DNA of 64,000 bases from Paraburkholderia phytofirmans OLGA172 (GCF_001634365.1 NZ_CP014579.1:1674001-1738000); one strand, 5' to 3'; shown: positions 52,740-62,511, counted from the stretch's first letter. The notes: generated from the sequence alone by a model not told the origin. Numbers and translations are program-made.

Positions 52740-55019
52740 CTACAGAAGCGCGACCACCCGCACGTCGCCCTGCTCGGCCGACGCCACCACCTTGTCGCCG
52801 ATCCGCCGGAACGTGATCGACACCGACGAATCGCCCACCTTCAGGTCGCCTACTTCGAGCCAGTCGATGCCCTCGGGCAGCATGGGGTGTGCGATGACGA
52901 CTTCGCGCCGCTCCGCGTCGATCGTGATGCCCAGACAGGCTTCGAGCATCATGAACGGCGAGCCTGCCGCCCAGGCTTGCGGCAGACAGGCGACTGGATA
53001 GGCGGTGGGCGGCTCGCCGCGTCGCCGCGGGAAACCGCAGAACAGCTCGGGCAGACGCATGTCGAAATTGACCGCCGCCTGGAATAGTGCCTGCAACAGC
53101 CGCACGGCCGCCACCTTGCCGCCGTAGCGTGACAGGCCCCGTGCACAAAGGGCGTTGTCATGCGGCCAGACCGAGCCGTTGTGGTACGCCATAGGATTGA
53201 AGCGCGCCTGGCTTGCAGCCAGCGTCCGCACACCCCAGCCGGTGTGGAACAGCGTGGAGTCGAGCGCGCGCACCACCGCTTCGCCACGCTCGCGCGAGGG
53301 CAGACCGAAGGCCAGCAAGTGGCCCGCATTCGACGCCATCACGCGGCACAGTTCGCCGTGACCGTCGAGCGCGATGCCGTAGAAGCCGGACTCTTCCATC
53401 CAGTACTTTTCTTCGACACACTGACGGATTTTCTTCGCGCGCTCGCTGTAGTGCTTTGCCTGATCGTGCAGTCCGCGCAGCTTGGCAAAGTGAGCCATCG
53501 TGTCGAAGGCGGCACTCGCATATGCCTGCACTTCGACGAGTGCAATAGGGCCGTCGGGAAACCGGCCGTCGGCGTGGAACACCGAATCGTGGCTGTCCTT
53601 CCAGCCTTGATTGGCAAGACCGCCATCGGACTCGCGCTGATAGTCCAGCAGACCGTAACGGTTCTTGTCGCAGACACCCGCGACCCACTGCGCCGCGCGC
53701 TCCAACGCCGGCCACAACTCGTCGACCAGTGCGAGATCACCCGTGCGTGCCGCATAGGCGCCAGCCAGCACGATGAAGAGCGGCGTGCTGTCGACGCCGC
53801 CGTAGTACAGCGCGAATGGCACTTCGCCGGTGGCGGCCATTTCGCCCTTGCGCATTTCGTGCATGATCTTGCCGGGCGCGGCGTCACGAAACGGTGAATT
53901 CTCGCGCGCCTGATGTTCGGCGAGAAAGCGCAGCACGCCCGCGGCCAGATTCGGTTGTAGCCACAGCGTCTGCAACGACGTGATGATCGCATCGCGGCCG
54001 AACGGCGTTGAAAACCATGGGATGCCGGCGTAGGGATACGGACCCGTGGCGAGATCGGTAGTCAGCAGACCCAGGTCGGCCAGCGAACGGTCGATCCACG
54101 CATTAAAGAGCGGATTGCTCGAACGCACGCGCGCGGTGACGCGGCGCCGTTCACGCATCACCAGGTGGGCGTCAACTAGTGCGGCGCGCACGGCAGCGCG
54201 GCCGACGCGCGGGCGCTCCGCGTCGATTTGCGACAGATGGGCTTCGCTCACCGCATGCGTGGGTTGTGCGACGCCCGCGGCCGGCTTGTTGGCTTGCGCG
54301 ACCACTTGCACCGAGACAGACAGATAGATCGACACGCACGCTTGCGCCGGCAGCTTGACGGTGTAGTCCGCGCGATCGGCGAAGAGCTTGTCCGGCTCCG
54401 GCGAGAAGGCGATCTGCACATTGCGCGCCACGTCATCGAGACCGATATAGCCGAGCAGCACCTCGCGGTTCTCGACGCGCGCCGGCTCGACTCGACCCTG
54501 TTTGTCGCGCCTGAGGCCGCGCACTTCGAACATGTCGCGGAAGTCGCTGGCAAAGGAGATGGATAGCGGCACGACCGCGTCGCTCGTGCCGTAGTTGGTG
54601 AGTTCAATGGCTTCGTTGAGCACGGTGCCCGAGAGCACGCGCACACGTTCGACGTGGATCACGCCCTCCGGTGTACTGTCTCCGCCGAGCGGCGGCAGCG
54701 GGCGGTTGGTCAGATGCGCGGTGAACGAGGTGTTGTCGCTGCTGACGCTGCCCGACAACAACGAGGGCGCGCGGCCGCCGAAGGTGAGGCGCAGGCTCGA
54801 GAGGACACGGGTGTCGTTGACGAACAGGCCGTCGTCGTGGCCGGTGATATCGCCGAGGGGGTCGTTGACGATGAAGGTGTCGCCAGACTTCAGCACGTGC
54901 TGGGTGACGCTTGCGACGTTGAGGTTTTCCGTCGGGATGAATGCGCCGTCCGGCTCGGGTTCGCGGTGGTCGATTCCGCCCGAGTGGGACAGGCCGCCAA
55001 GGGCTTCTGGCTGCTGCAT
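52740..55019 (-). CDS. glycogen-debranching-type amylo-alpha-1,6-glucosidase
   Basis: A 759-residue protein with an N-terminal GDE_N_bis beta domain (residues about 30-260: HVLKSGDTFIVNDPLGDITGHDDGLFVNDTRVLSSLRLTF) and an (alpha/alpha)6-barrel glycosidase domain after about 320. The barrel carries NPLFNAWIDRSLADLGLLTTDLATGPYPYAGIPWFSTPFGRDAIITSLQTLWL, NQGWKDSHDSVFHADG and YHNGSVWPHDNALCARGL. Acidic residues in those two blocks suit an inverting glucosidase. It is not in a glg operon here. The physiological substrate may be trehalose- or sucrose-related. Confidence 0.88.
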   Translation of the reverse strand: MQQPEALGGLSHSGGIDHREPEPDGAFIPTENLNVASVTQHVLKSGDTFIVNDPLGDITGHDDGLFVNDTRVLSSLRLTFGGRAPSLLSGSVSSDNTSFTAHLTNRPLPPLGGDSTPEGVIHVERVRVLSGTVLNEAIELTNYGTSDAVVPLSISFASDFRDMFEVRGLRRDKQGRVEPARVENREVLLGYIGLDDVARNVQIAFSPEPDKLFADRADYTVKLPAQACVSIYLSVSVQVVAQANKPAAGVAQPTHAVSEAHLSQIDAERPRVGRAAVRAALVDAHLVMRERRRVTARVRSSNPLFNAWIDRSLADLGLLTTDLATGPYPYAGIPWFSTPFGRDAIITSLQTLWLQPNLAAGVLRFLAEHQARENSPFRDAAPGKIMHEMRKGEMAATGEVPFALYYGGVDSTPLFIVLAGAYAARTGDLALVDELWPALERAAQWVAGVCDKNRYGLLDYQRESDGGLANQGWKDSHDSVFHADGRFPDGPIALVEVQAYASAAFDTMAHFAKLRGLHDQAKHYSERAKKIRQCVEEKYWMEESGFYGIALDGHGELCRVMASNAGHLLAFGLPSRERGEAVVRALDSTLFHTGWGVRTLAASQARFNPMAYHNGSVWPHDNALCARGLSRYGGKVAAVRLLQALFQAAVNFDMRLPELFCGFPRRRGEPPTAYPVACLPQAWAAGSPFMMLEACLGITIDAERREVVIAHPMLPEGIDWLEVGDLKVGDSSVSITFRRIGDKVVASAEQGDVRVVALL

Positions 55020-55313
55020 CAGGGTCGCTCCTATGGGGTTCGTGTTCGTGTTCGCTTTCGCGATGGCGTTTGCTTTCGCGTTGACTTTCGCTTTCGGTTG
55101 CCGCTGGGTGCCGGCTGATCGTTTCCGATTGTAGAGGGTCTGTTCGCGTCAGACGAACTTATCACATGCGAGTTTCGATTTTTTGTTTTGGCATGGGACA
55201 TGCAGGCGCGTTTTTTTGTTTCCCTGTGCGGGGCAGGCAACCAACCCAAGAAAAGGCCTGCCTGCAAGGCACAAAACCACCTCTAGCGCCGAGCAGGCAA
55301 ACAACCAAAATCT
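55020..55313. other. intergenic region between the glucosidase and citrate synthase genes
   Basis: 294 bp. The part next to the glucosidase start contains alternating GTTCGTGTTCGCTTTCGCG-like triplet-biased sequence (55035-55100). The part after the gltA stop contains GCCTTGCAGGC followed by AGGCCTTTT on the minus strand, a possible weak terminator. No gene seen. Confidence 0.4.
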
Positions 55314-56612
55314 TTACCGCTTGGCAAGCGGCCGAGCCTCGCGCTGAGTCTCCCCGACAAACAACTGCCGCGGCCGCCCAATCTTCTGCTCCGGATCGGC
55401 GATCATTTCGTTCCACTGCGCAATCCAGCCGACCGTACGCGCCATTGCGAAGATACACGTGAACATCGCCGTCGGAATGCCCAGCGCCCGCTGCACGATC
55501 CCCGAATAGAAATCGACATTCGGATACAGCTTGCGCGAAACGAAGTATTCATCCTCAAGCGCGATCTTCTCGAGCGCCATCGCGAGCTTGAACAGCGGGT
55601 CATCATGCAGCCCCAGCTCTTCCAGCACTTCATGGCAGGTCTCACGCATCAGCTTGGCACGCGGATCGTAGTTCTTGTACACGCGGTGACCGAAACCCAT
55701 CAGCTTCACGCCGGAGTCCTTATCCTTCACCTTCGCAATGAACTCAGGAATATTGTCCACCGAGCCAATCTCTTCCAGCATGTTCAGTGCGGCTTCATTC
55801 GCGCCGCCGTGAGCCGGACCCCACAAGCAAGCAATACCCGCTGCGATACACGCGAACGGATTGGCCCCCGACGAACCCGCCAGACGCACCGTCGACGTCG
55901 ACGCATTCTGCTCGTGATCTGCATGCAAAATCAGAATGCGGTCCAGCGCGCGCACCAGCACGTCATTGACCTCGTACTCTTCCGCCGGATTGGCGAACAT
56001 CATCCGCATGAAATTCGCGCTGTACGACAGGTCGTTCTGCGGATAAACAAACGGCTGGCCAACGGTGTACTTGTACGCCATCGCGACCAGGGTCGGCAGC
56101 TTCGCAATCATGCGAATCGCGGATACGTCGCGGTGCTGTTGATTGTTGATGTCGAGCGAGTCGTGATAGAACGCCGACAGCGCGCCGACGGCCGCGACCA
56201 GAATCGCCATCGGATGAGCGTCACGGCGGAAACCGCGGAAAAAGAAATGCATCTGCTCGTGCACCATCGTGTGCTGCGTAACCGTGGTGACAAACTCTTC
56301 CTTCTGCTGCGCATTCGGCAGCTCGCCCTTCAGCAGCAGGTAACACGTTTCGAGGAAGTCGGCGTTTTGCGCCAGATTGTCGATCGGATAACCGCGGTAC
56401 AGCAGCTCGCCTTTGTCGCCGTCGATATACGTGATTTCGGAATTGCATGCCGCAGTGGACATGAAACCCGGGTCGTACGTGAACTTGCCGGTCTGGCCGT
56501 ACAGCTTGCGAATGTCGATGACATCCGGCCCGAGCGTGCCCTGATAAATGGGCAAATCAATCGTCTGATCGCTGTCGGAAAAGCTCAGCGTTGCGTGTGT
56601 CTTCGAGTTCAT
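55314..56612 (-). CDS. gltA: type II citrate synthase
   Basis: A 432-residue citrate synthase that condenses oxaloacetate and acetyl-CoA as the first step of the TCA cycle. Catalytic residues are visible: His in [19 protein letters not shown], His in [18 protein letters not shown], and Asp in [13 protein letters not shown]. The N-terminal part ([60 protein letters not shown]) is the type found in Gram-negative hexameric enzymes. It is single and upstream DNA of 424 bp separates it from the next gene. Confidence 0.96.
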   Translation of the reverse strand: MNSKTHATLSFSDSDQTIDLPIYQGTLGPDVIDIRKLYGQTGKFTYDPGFMSTAACNSEITYIDGDKGELLYRGYPIDNLAQNADFLETCYLLLKGELPNAQQKEEFVTTVTQHTMVHEQMHFFFRGFRRDAHPMAILVAAVGALSAFYHDSLDINNQQHRDVSAIRMIAKLPTLVAMAYKYTVGQPFVYPQNDLSYSANFMRMMFANPAEEYEVNDVLVRALDRILILHADHEQNASTSTVRLAGSSGANPFACIAAGIACLWGPAHGGANEAALNMLEEIGSVDNIPEFIAKVKDKDSGVKLMGFGHRVYKNYDPRAKLMRETCHEVLEELGLHDDPLFKLAMALEKIALEDEYFVSRKLYPNVDFYSGIVQRALGIPTAMFTCIFAMARTVGWIAQWNEMIADPEQKIGRPRQLFVGETQREARPLAKR

Positions 56613-57036
56613 TTACACGTTCCTATTACTTTCACATCGCACACATGCCGGCATGCTCGATCGTCGGATTACCGCGTGGCATGCTCAGGCTCCGCTTCGC
56701 ATTCTACGGTCGGAAGGGGCTTTGATTGCGGCGATTGACAGCAACAATCCATCTCGAGTGACGCAACATTCGTTGCCTGAAAGATCGGCCAAATCTCCCG
56801 AAACACGAGGAAGTACGCCGCATGGAAGGGCACCATGCTCGCGAAGCGGCATTGCCAGACAAATGGAAGTTGGTACGCTTGGTGCAACAATGTTTTGCGG
56901 CACTCAAGCTGCACAAGCGGCGCCGCTCTGCGATACTGAATGCGTGTTTTGCTTCCCCTGCGAACACATCGCTGTCTTTGGCCCGCCGTCCTGCGGCGGG
57001 CCTTTTTTTATCAGCCAGAAGAACAGGAAGGACCAG
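56613..57036. other. intergenic region between gltA and a small helical gene
   Basis: 424 bp between divergent starts. It holds the gltA promoter on the minus side. On the plus side a strong intrinsic terminator (56980-57010) ends an unidentified transcript 27 bp before the next gene; see the related finding. Confidence 0.5.
56980..57010 (+). terminator. strong intrinsic terminator
   Basis: GGCCCGCCG (56980-56988) and CGGCGGGCC (56994-57002) form a perfect 9-bp stem with loop TCCTG, followed by TTTTTTTA. This is a canonical Rho-independent terminator on the plus strand. No protein gene lies before it on that strand, so it must end a small RNA or an attenuated leader. Confidence 0.85.
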
Positions 57037-57438
57037 ATGAACGCCTCTCTCGAAACGCTGTTTCCGGATCACGTCCACGACGAAGATAAAATCGTCACCG
57101 CGCTGAATCATCAGGACATCGTCGTAGCATTGTCGGCGGCGCTGAAGACTCAAGACGTCGCGGTGCTGCATATGCTCTACCCGCGTACCGACGCGCGCAC
57201 CCATCGCAGTCTCGATTCCCTCGTGGATATCCTGCACGGCCATGGCCTGCATGAAGTCGCAGATCTGATCGCGCAGGAAGCGCACTATCTGCTGTTCAAA
57301 GACCCCGTGAAGGCATGGAAAACCTTCCACGAAATTCGCAACGACTCGCTCGCGATCGGCGTGCATCTGTATTACCACGGCCTCGTCGGCGAAGCCGCGG
57401 AACGTGCGCTCGATAAAGCCGCGCATCGCAAGGCTTGA
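57037..57438 (+). CDS. conserved hypothetical helical protein
   Basis: A 133-residue soluble protein rich in His and helix (MNASLETLFPDHVHDEDKIVTALNHQD...HLYYHGLVGEAAERALDKAAHRKA). No domain was recognised. The ATG at 57037 has AGGAAGGA upstream. It begins 27 bp after a strong terminator, which could act as an attenuator controlling it. Confidence 0.65.
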   Translation: MNASLETLFPDHVHDEDKIVTALNHQDIVVALSAALKTQDVAVLHMLYPRTDARTHRSLDSLVDILHGHGLHEVADLIAQEAHYLLFKDPVKAWKTFHEIRNDSLAIGVHLYYHGLVGEAAERALDKAAHRKA

Positions 57439-57452
57439 ACCACGCGGGTGAC

Positions 57453-57560
57453 TCAACCGTCCAGTGAGCGAATGAACTCGTCGACCTGGCGATTGAACGC
57501 TGCCGGATGCGCGAGATTCATGCCGTGCGCACGTACCGCGGATAGCGCCGCGCGATAAAG
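57453..57560 (-). pseudogene. C-terminal remnant of an alpha/beta hydrolase
   Basis: The minus strand encodes AHGMNLAHPAAFNRQVDEFIRSLDG and a stop. This is the standard last segment of an alpha/beta hydrolase: catalytic His in GHGMNLxxPxxFN, then the final helix. Nothing recognisable lies upstream before the MreB-like stop at 57591, so the rest of the gene is lost. Confidence 0.55.
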
Positions 57561-57590
57561 GACGGGGATGCGAAAACGTCCCGCATCAGA

Positions 57591-58643
57591 TCATTCGTAG
57601 ACGCCGTCGTCGAACAAACCGGCGGCAGCCGCCGCGCCCGCGCCACGCACGGCGCATGTGAGCGGTTCGTCCGCGACGTGGACCTCGAGGCCGAGTTCAT
57701 TGGTCAGGCGGCGGCCCAGATTGCCGAGCAGCGCGCCGCCGCCGGTCAGCACGATGCCGCTGTGCGCGATATCGGTCACCAGTTCGGCCGGCGCCGTTTC
57801 AAGCGCGCGCTTCACGGCGCCGATCACCTGACGCAGCGGGCCCTCGATCGCATCGGCAATATCGTGGTTGCTCAACTGAACCGTGCGCGGCAAGCCGTCG
57901 TCGACGCTGCGCCCGGTCGCGTTCATATGCTCGACCGGCACGTCGCGCAGGGCCGAACCGATGCCCTTCTTGACATGTTCGGCGGTTTGCTCGCCGAGCA
58001 GCACGCCATACAGGTTGCGCACGTAACTGACGATCGCCATGTCGAAACTGTCGCCGCCCACGCGAATCGAGCCGCTATAGGCGAGGCCGCCGAGCGAGAT
58101 CACGCCGACTTCGGTCGCGCCGCCGCCGATGTCGACCACCATTGAGCCGATCGCCTCAGATACCGGCAGGCCCGCACCGACCGCCGACGCCAGCGATTCG
58201 CCGATCAGACTGACCTTCCACGCGCCGGCCGCCACCGCGGCTTCCTTGATCGCGCGACGCTCGACCTGGGTGGCGCCCGCCGGCACGCACACGGTGAACG
58301 CGGCGCGCCGGCTGAACAGCGGCCGCGGGCGGGCCATGTCGACGAATTGCCGGATCATCTGCTCGGCAGCTGGAAAATTGGCGATCACGCCGTGCCGCAT
58401 CGGCCGCACGGCTTCGACGTTGACCGGCGCGCGGCCGAGCAGCTGGCGCGCTTCGGTGCCCACTGCCGCCACGCGTTTTTGCCCGGCGGCGGATTCTTTC
58501 TGGAAAGCCACGACGGACGGCTCGTTCAGCACGATGCCGCCGTTGTCGGTATAGATGAGGGTATTGGCCGTGCCGAGGTCCACCGCCACGGAATGGCGGA
58601 ACAGTCGATCGAAAAGCGGGTAATGCGGCGTCGGTCTGGCCAT
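57591..58643 (-). CDS. MreB-family actin-like protein (paralogue)
   Basis: A 350-residue actin-like ATPase of the MreB type that would polymerise under the inner membrane. Present are VDLGTANTLIYTDNGGIVLNEPSVV (21-45), FTVCVPAGATQVERRAIKEAA (116-136), VVDIGGGATEVGVISLGG, and VLTGGGALLGNLGRRL. At the interdomain motif LIEEP, this protein has LIGES (146-150), so one of the two Glu that position water or couple subunits is lost. It is not next to mreC/mreD, so it is a second copy and not the housekeeping MreB. The N-terminus is RPTPHYPLFDRLFRH, different from typical MreB. Confidence 0.85.
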   Translation of the reverse strand: MARPTPHYPLFDRLFRHSVAVDLGTANTLIYTDNGGIVLNEPSVVAFQKESAAGQKRVAAVGTEARQLLGRAPVNVEAVRPMRHGVIANFPAAEQMIRQFVDMARPRPLFSRRAAFTVCVPAGATQVERRAIKEAAVAAGAWKVSLIGESLASAVGAGLPVSEAIGSMVVDIGGGATEVGVISLGGLAYSGSIRVGGDSFDMAIVSYVRNLYGVLLGEQTAEHVKKGIGSALRDVPVEHMNATGRSVDDGLPRTVQLSNHDIADAIEGPLRQVIGAVKRALETAPAELVTDIAHSGIVLTGGGALLGNLGRRLTNELGLEVHVADEPLTCAVRGAGAAAAAGLFDDGVYE

Positions 58644-58834
58644 AGGAAGGCTCTGATGTATCGTTATCCGCCCTTGCCGGGCAGTCTGGAAAATGCGCCC
58701 CCGGTCACCCGAGCCGCTTGGCACGCCCGGATGGGCGTTGCGCGGTCCGCGCGGCGAGGGTGATTTTCATGCTTATGAGCGATTAACGGCAAGCAGATCA
58801 GGATCTTTAGAGCCACTTTTCAATCAGGGCCGTG

Positions 58835-59494
58835 TCAGCCGCGCGACAAAGCCCCAAGCGCGCGCTCCAGGGCTTGCTTGCCGAGCTCGACACCGTCCGC
58901 GTTAATCGTGTGACCGATGCCGGGCAAAGCGTAGGCATCGACCGTATAGCCGGCGTTGCTGAATGCATCCGCGGCGTATTCCAGTTCCTGCACCGGGATC
59001 ACTCCGTCTTCTTCGCCGTGCACTAGCGTGAGCGGTGTACCGTTCCGCGCGACGATCACCGACGCGAGCCGCCCCGAATACGCGACGACGGCAGCAGCGC
59101 CTTCCGCGCTCGTCGCCACGTGATGCATCGCCATGATCGAGCCTTGCGAGAAGCCGACCAATGCAAGGCAATCGAAAGAAAGCTGCCGGTACGCCAGTTC
59201 CGCCTCGAGCATGCGTCGCAACGCCGGATAGGCGGCAACAACACGCGCCTCGCGATTGCCCTCGTTGACATCACGCAGGCTGAACCACTGGCGCCCGCCG
59301 AAGCCGCCGTCGAAGGCCTCAGTGCCGTCGAGCGAGGCGAACGCCACGTCCGGCAAGCTCTCGCTCCAGATGTCCGCGAGCGGCATCAGATCGCGCGCAT
59401 TGCTGCCTACGCCATGCATCAGCACCACCAATGCTTTGGCTGGCGTTGTTGCCGGCGCGCGCCGCCAGCCGTGTTCGAATTGCTCCCAAGCCAT
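58835..59494 (-). CDS. phospholipase/carboxylesterase-family alpha/beta hydrolase
   Basis: A 219-residue esterase of the acyl-protein thioesterase-like family. The triad is complete: Ser in LVGFSQGSIM, Asp in LVHGEEDGVIPV, and His in PGIGHTINADG. The N-terminus LVVLMHGVGSNARDLMPLADIW provides the oxyanion loop. Cytoplasmic, no signal peptide. Single gene; substrate unknown. Confidence 0.88.
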   Translation of the reverse strand: MAWEQFEHGWRRAPATTPAKALVVLMHGVGSNARDLMPLADIWSESLPDVAFASLDGTEAFDGGFGGRQWFSLRDVNEGNREARVVAAYPALRRMLEAELAYRQLSFDCLALVGFSQGSIMAMHHVATSAEGAAAVVAYSGRLASVIVARNGTPLTLVHGEEDGVIPVQELEYAADAFSNAGYTVDAYALPGIGHTINADGVELGKQALERALGALSRG

Positions 59495-59620
59495 ATTCCA
59501 CTCCTCTCTTTACTCTCGGTTCGTGTTTCCGCACGCGCGGCCAACCACGCGGCAGCGCCCTGCCCTCCGTGGCGCCTGACTTAGCTTCGCTCGCGCAGCC
59601 GTCGCGATGCCTCGCGATAC

Positions 59621-59698
59621 CCCGCGTGGCCTTGCGTGGCCTTGCGTGGCCTTGCGTGGCCTTGCGTGGCCTGCGTGGCCTGCGTGGCCTTGCGTGGC
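59621..59698. repeat. 10-bp tandem repeat array
   Basis: CTTGCGTGGC occurs in four exact copies (59631-59670), preceded by a variant CCCGCGTGGC (59621-59630). Two 9-bp copies CTGCGTGGC (59671-59688) and one more 10-bp copy (59689-59698) follow. It lies between the divergent esterase and MFS starts. The unit length is not a multiple of three, and copy-number change could alter promoter spacing. Confidence 0.85.
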
Positions 59699-59905
59699 GT
59701 CACGTCGCTTCGCGAAGCTCCATGCAGCCTCAGCCGGGAGCATACGCTGCCGGACTGGTTTCCGCCGCCCGACCTGCATGGCTCGACGGCGCCAAAACGT
59801 GAATACAGGTATGCTTTTGCGAGCACTCGACCGCCCGGCTCATTGCCCGGGCAGTGCATAAACCACCGTAGGGAACGTCCGTAGCATCGCAATCCGGAGA
59901 ATCGT

Positions 59906-61483
59906 TTGAGCCAGCCCTCTTCCGCTCCCGGTGCCACGCCGCCCGCACCACCGCCGCCGTTACAAGGCGGGAAACTGGTTCTGGCGACGATCGCCGTCGC
60001 GCTCGCCACTTTCATGAACGTGCTCGACACGTCAATCGCGAACGTTGCAATTCCAACCATTTCGGGCAACCTCGGGGTCTCGGTCGATGAAGGCACGTGG
60101 GTCATCACGGTGTTCGCCGCGGCCAACGCCGTCTCGATTCCGCTGACCGGCTGGCTCACGCAGCGCATCGGCCAGGTCAAGCTGTTCGTCGGCGCGATTC
60201 TGATGTTCGTGCTGGCTTCGTGGTTATGCGGGGTTGCGCCCACGCTGCCGATCCTGCTGGTCGCGCGGGTGTTCCAGGGTGCGGTGGCCGGCCCGCTGAT
60301 TCCGCTCTCGCAAGCGATTCTGCTCGGCTCGTATCCCAAGGAGAAATCGTCGACCGCGCTCTCGCTATGGGCCATGACGGCCACCGTCGGCCCGATTGCG
60401 GGCCCTGCGCTCGGCGGCTGGATCACGGATAGCTACAGTTGGTCGTGGATCTTCTACATCAACATCCCCGTCGGCATTTTCGCGGCCGGCGTCACGTGGA
60501 TGATCTATCGCACCCGCGAGTCGGCCACCCGCAAGCCCCCCATCGACGTGGTCGGGCTAGGCCTGCTGGTTACCTGGGTCGCTTCGCTGCAGATCATGCT
60601 CGACAAGGGTAAGGACCTCGACTGGTTCTCGTCGCCGGTCATCGTGATTCTCGGCGTTACCGCGTTGATCGGTTTCGCGTTCTTCCTCGTGTGGGAGCTG
60701 ACCGAGGAGAATCCGATCGTCGATTTGCGGCTCTTCCAGCAGCGCAATTTTCTCGGCGGCACGATCGCGATTTCGGTGGCGTACGGCGTGTTCTTCGGCA
60801 ACCTGGTGCTGCTGCCGCAATGGATGCAGGAATATCTGAACTACCGCTCCGTGGACGCCGGTCTCGTTACTGCGCCGCTCGGCGTCTTTGCGGTGCTGCT
60901 CGCGCCGGTGATGGGCCGCGTGCTGCCGCGTTCGGACGCACGCATCATTGCGACCCTCGCGTTTATCGGCTTTGCGATCGTGTTTTATATGCGCTCGAAC
61001 TACGTGATCGAAATCGACACGTGGCATCTCGTGCTACCCACGCTGCTGCAAGGCATTCCGATGGCGCTGTTCTTCGTGCCGCTGACGGCGATCATTCTGT
61101 CCGGACAGCCGCCCAACAGAATTCCCGCGGCGGCTGGTCTGTCGAATTTCGTGCGGGTGTTTTGCGGCGCGGTGGGCACGTCGATCGCCGGCAACGAATG
61201 GAATAACCGCACGGTGCTGCACCATGAACGGCTCACCGAGCAGGCTAGCCTGAACAACCCAGTGTTCAACCAGCAGATCGATTCGACCCAGTCACTGCTG
61301 CAGCTGAATCCGCAATCGGCGCACGCACTGTTCGATTTTACGGTGAACACCCAAGCCGCGATGATGGGCCTGAACGACATCTTCTATGTGTCGGCGATCA
61401 TTTTCGTTCTGATCATTCCTCTGATCTGGATTACGAAGCCGGCCAAGGGCGGCGGCGGAGCGGATGCGGCGGGCGCGCACTGA
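59906..61483 (+). CDS. DHA2-family MFS multidrug exporter (EmrB/QacA type)
   Basis: A 525-residue, 14-helix drug:proton antiporter. Typical motifs: VALATFMNVLDTSIANVAIPTISGNLG (TM1 with the DHA2 LDxTIVNVAxP pattern), GNLGVSVDEGTWVITVFAAANAVSIPLTGWLTQRIG, and LGGWITDSYSWSWIFYINIPVG (motif C). The start is TTG at 59906 with GGAG 7 bases upstream. No partner EmrA-type adaptor is next to it. Substrate unknown. Confidence 0.9.
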   Translation: MSQPSSAPGATPPAPPPPLQGGKLVLATIAVALATFMNVLDTSIANVAIPTISGNLGVSVDEGTWVITVFAAANAVSIPLTGWLTQRIGQVKLFVGAILMFVLASWLCGVAPTLPILLVARVFQGAVAGPLIPLSQAILLGSYPKEKSSTALSLWAMTATVGPIAGPALGGWITDSYSWSWIFYINIPVGIFAAGVTWMIYRTRESATRKPPIDVVGLGLLVTWVASLQIMLDKGKDLDWFSSPVIVILGVTALIGFAFFLVWELTEENPIVDLRLFQQRNFLGGTIAISVAYGVFFGNLVLLPQWMQEYLNYRSVDAGLVTAPLGVFAVLLAPVMGRVLPRSDARIIATLAFIGFAIVFYMRSNYVIEIDTWHLVLPTLLQGIPMALFFVPLTAIILSGQPPNRIPAAAGLSNFVRVFCGAVGTSIAGNEWNNRTVLHHERLTEQASLNNPVFNQQIDSTQSLLQLNPQSAHALFDFTVNTQAAMMGLNDIFYVSAIIFVLIIPLIWITKPAKGGGGADAAGAH

Positions 61484-61596
61484 TTGCGGTGTTGCCCGGC
61501 GCTGCGTCAGCGGCAATAGCGTGCGGGCGTGTCGGCGAAGTGCTGTCCGGTCTGCTGGCTTGCCAGTAGAATCGCGGCTTCAACGGTCCGAGCCCA

Positions 61597-62511
61597 ATGA
61601 ACTACGCATCCATCCTCGAACAGATTCATCGCGACATCGAACCGTGGCGCACCGCGGGCCGCGTCGCCGATTACATTCCCGAACTCGCGAAGGTGCCCGC
61701 CGAGCGCTTCGGCATGGCGGTCGTCATGCTCGACGGCCGCGTATTCTCGGTCGGCGACGCGCAAATGCGCTTCTCGATCCAGAGCATCTCGAAGCTATTC
61801 GCGTGCACGCTCGCATTCCAATTGCTCGGTGACGCATTGTGGGAGCGCGTCGGCCGAGAGCCGTCGGGCACCGCATTCAATTCGCTCGTCCAACTCGAAA
61901 GCGAGCATGGCAAGCCGCGCAACCCGTTTATCAATGCTGGGGCGCTGGTCGTCACCGACGTGCTGTGCCGCCGCTTCGTGCGGGCCGAGACCGCGCTGGT
62001 GGAGTTTATGCGGCGGCTGACCGGCGAGGTCACGATCGACTACGATTCGCGGGTCGCGCAGTCAGAACTGCAACACGCCGATCGCAACCAGGCGATGGCG
62101 CACTTCATGGCGAGCTTCGGCAACATGGAAATGCCCGTCCACGCGGTGGTCGATGCGTATTGCCGGCAATGCGCGATCTCGATGAGTTGCGTCGAGCTGG
62201 CGAAGGCGGCGCTATTTCTGAGTAATGGCGGCGTGGTGCCGTCAACCGGGGAGCGCATCCTCGACAGCAGTTCGACCAAGCGTCTATCGGCCTTGATGCT
62301 GACCTGCGGCACCTACGACGCCGCGGGCGACTTCGTCTTTCGCGTCGGCTTGCCAGCCAAGAGCGGCGTCGGCGGCGGCATCGTCGCGGTGTTGCCTGGG
62401 GAAATGGCGGTCTGCGTGTGGTCGCCTGGACTCGACGCAAACGGAAACTCCCTTGCCGGCGCCCGGGCATTGGAACAGTTGACCACGCTTACCGGGCAGT
62501 CGATTTTTTAA
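61597..62511 (+). CDS. glsA: glutaminase
   Basis: A 304-residue serine-dependent beta-lactamase-fold glutaminase that hydrolyses glutamine to glutamate and ammonia. The Ser-x-x-Lys motif is in FSIQSISKLFACTLAF. Also present are NPFINAGALVVTD, RNQAMAHFMASFGN and SGVGGGIVAVLPGEMAVCVWSPGLDANGNSLAG. The length is the usual 300-310 residues. Confidence 0.94.
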   Translation: MNYASILEQIHRDIEPWRTAGRVADYIPELAKVPAERFGMAVVMLDGRVFSVGDAQMRFSIQSISKLFACTLAFQLLGDALWERVGREPSGTAFNSLVQLESEHGKPRNPFINAGALVVTDVLCRRFVRAETALVEFMRRLTGEVTIDYDSRVAQSELQHADRNQAMAHFMASFGNMEMPVHAVVDAYCRQCAISMSCVELAKAALFLSNGGVVPSTGERILDSSSTKRLSALMLTCGTYDAAGDFVFRVGLPAKSGVGGGIVAVLPGEMAVCVWSPGLDANGNSLAGARALEQLTTLTGQSIF

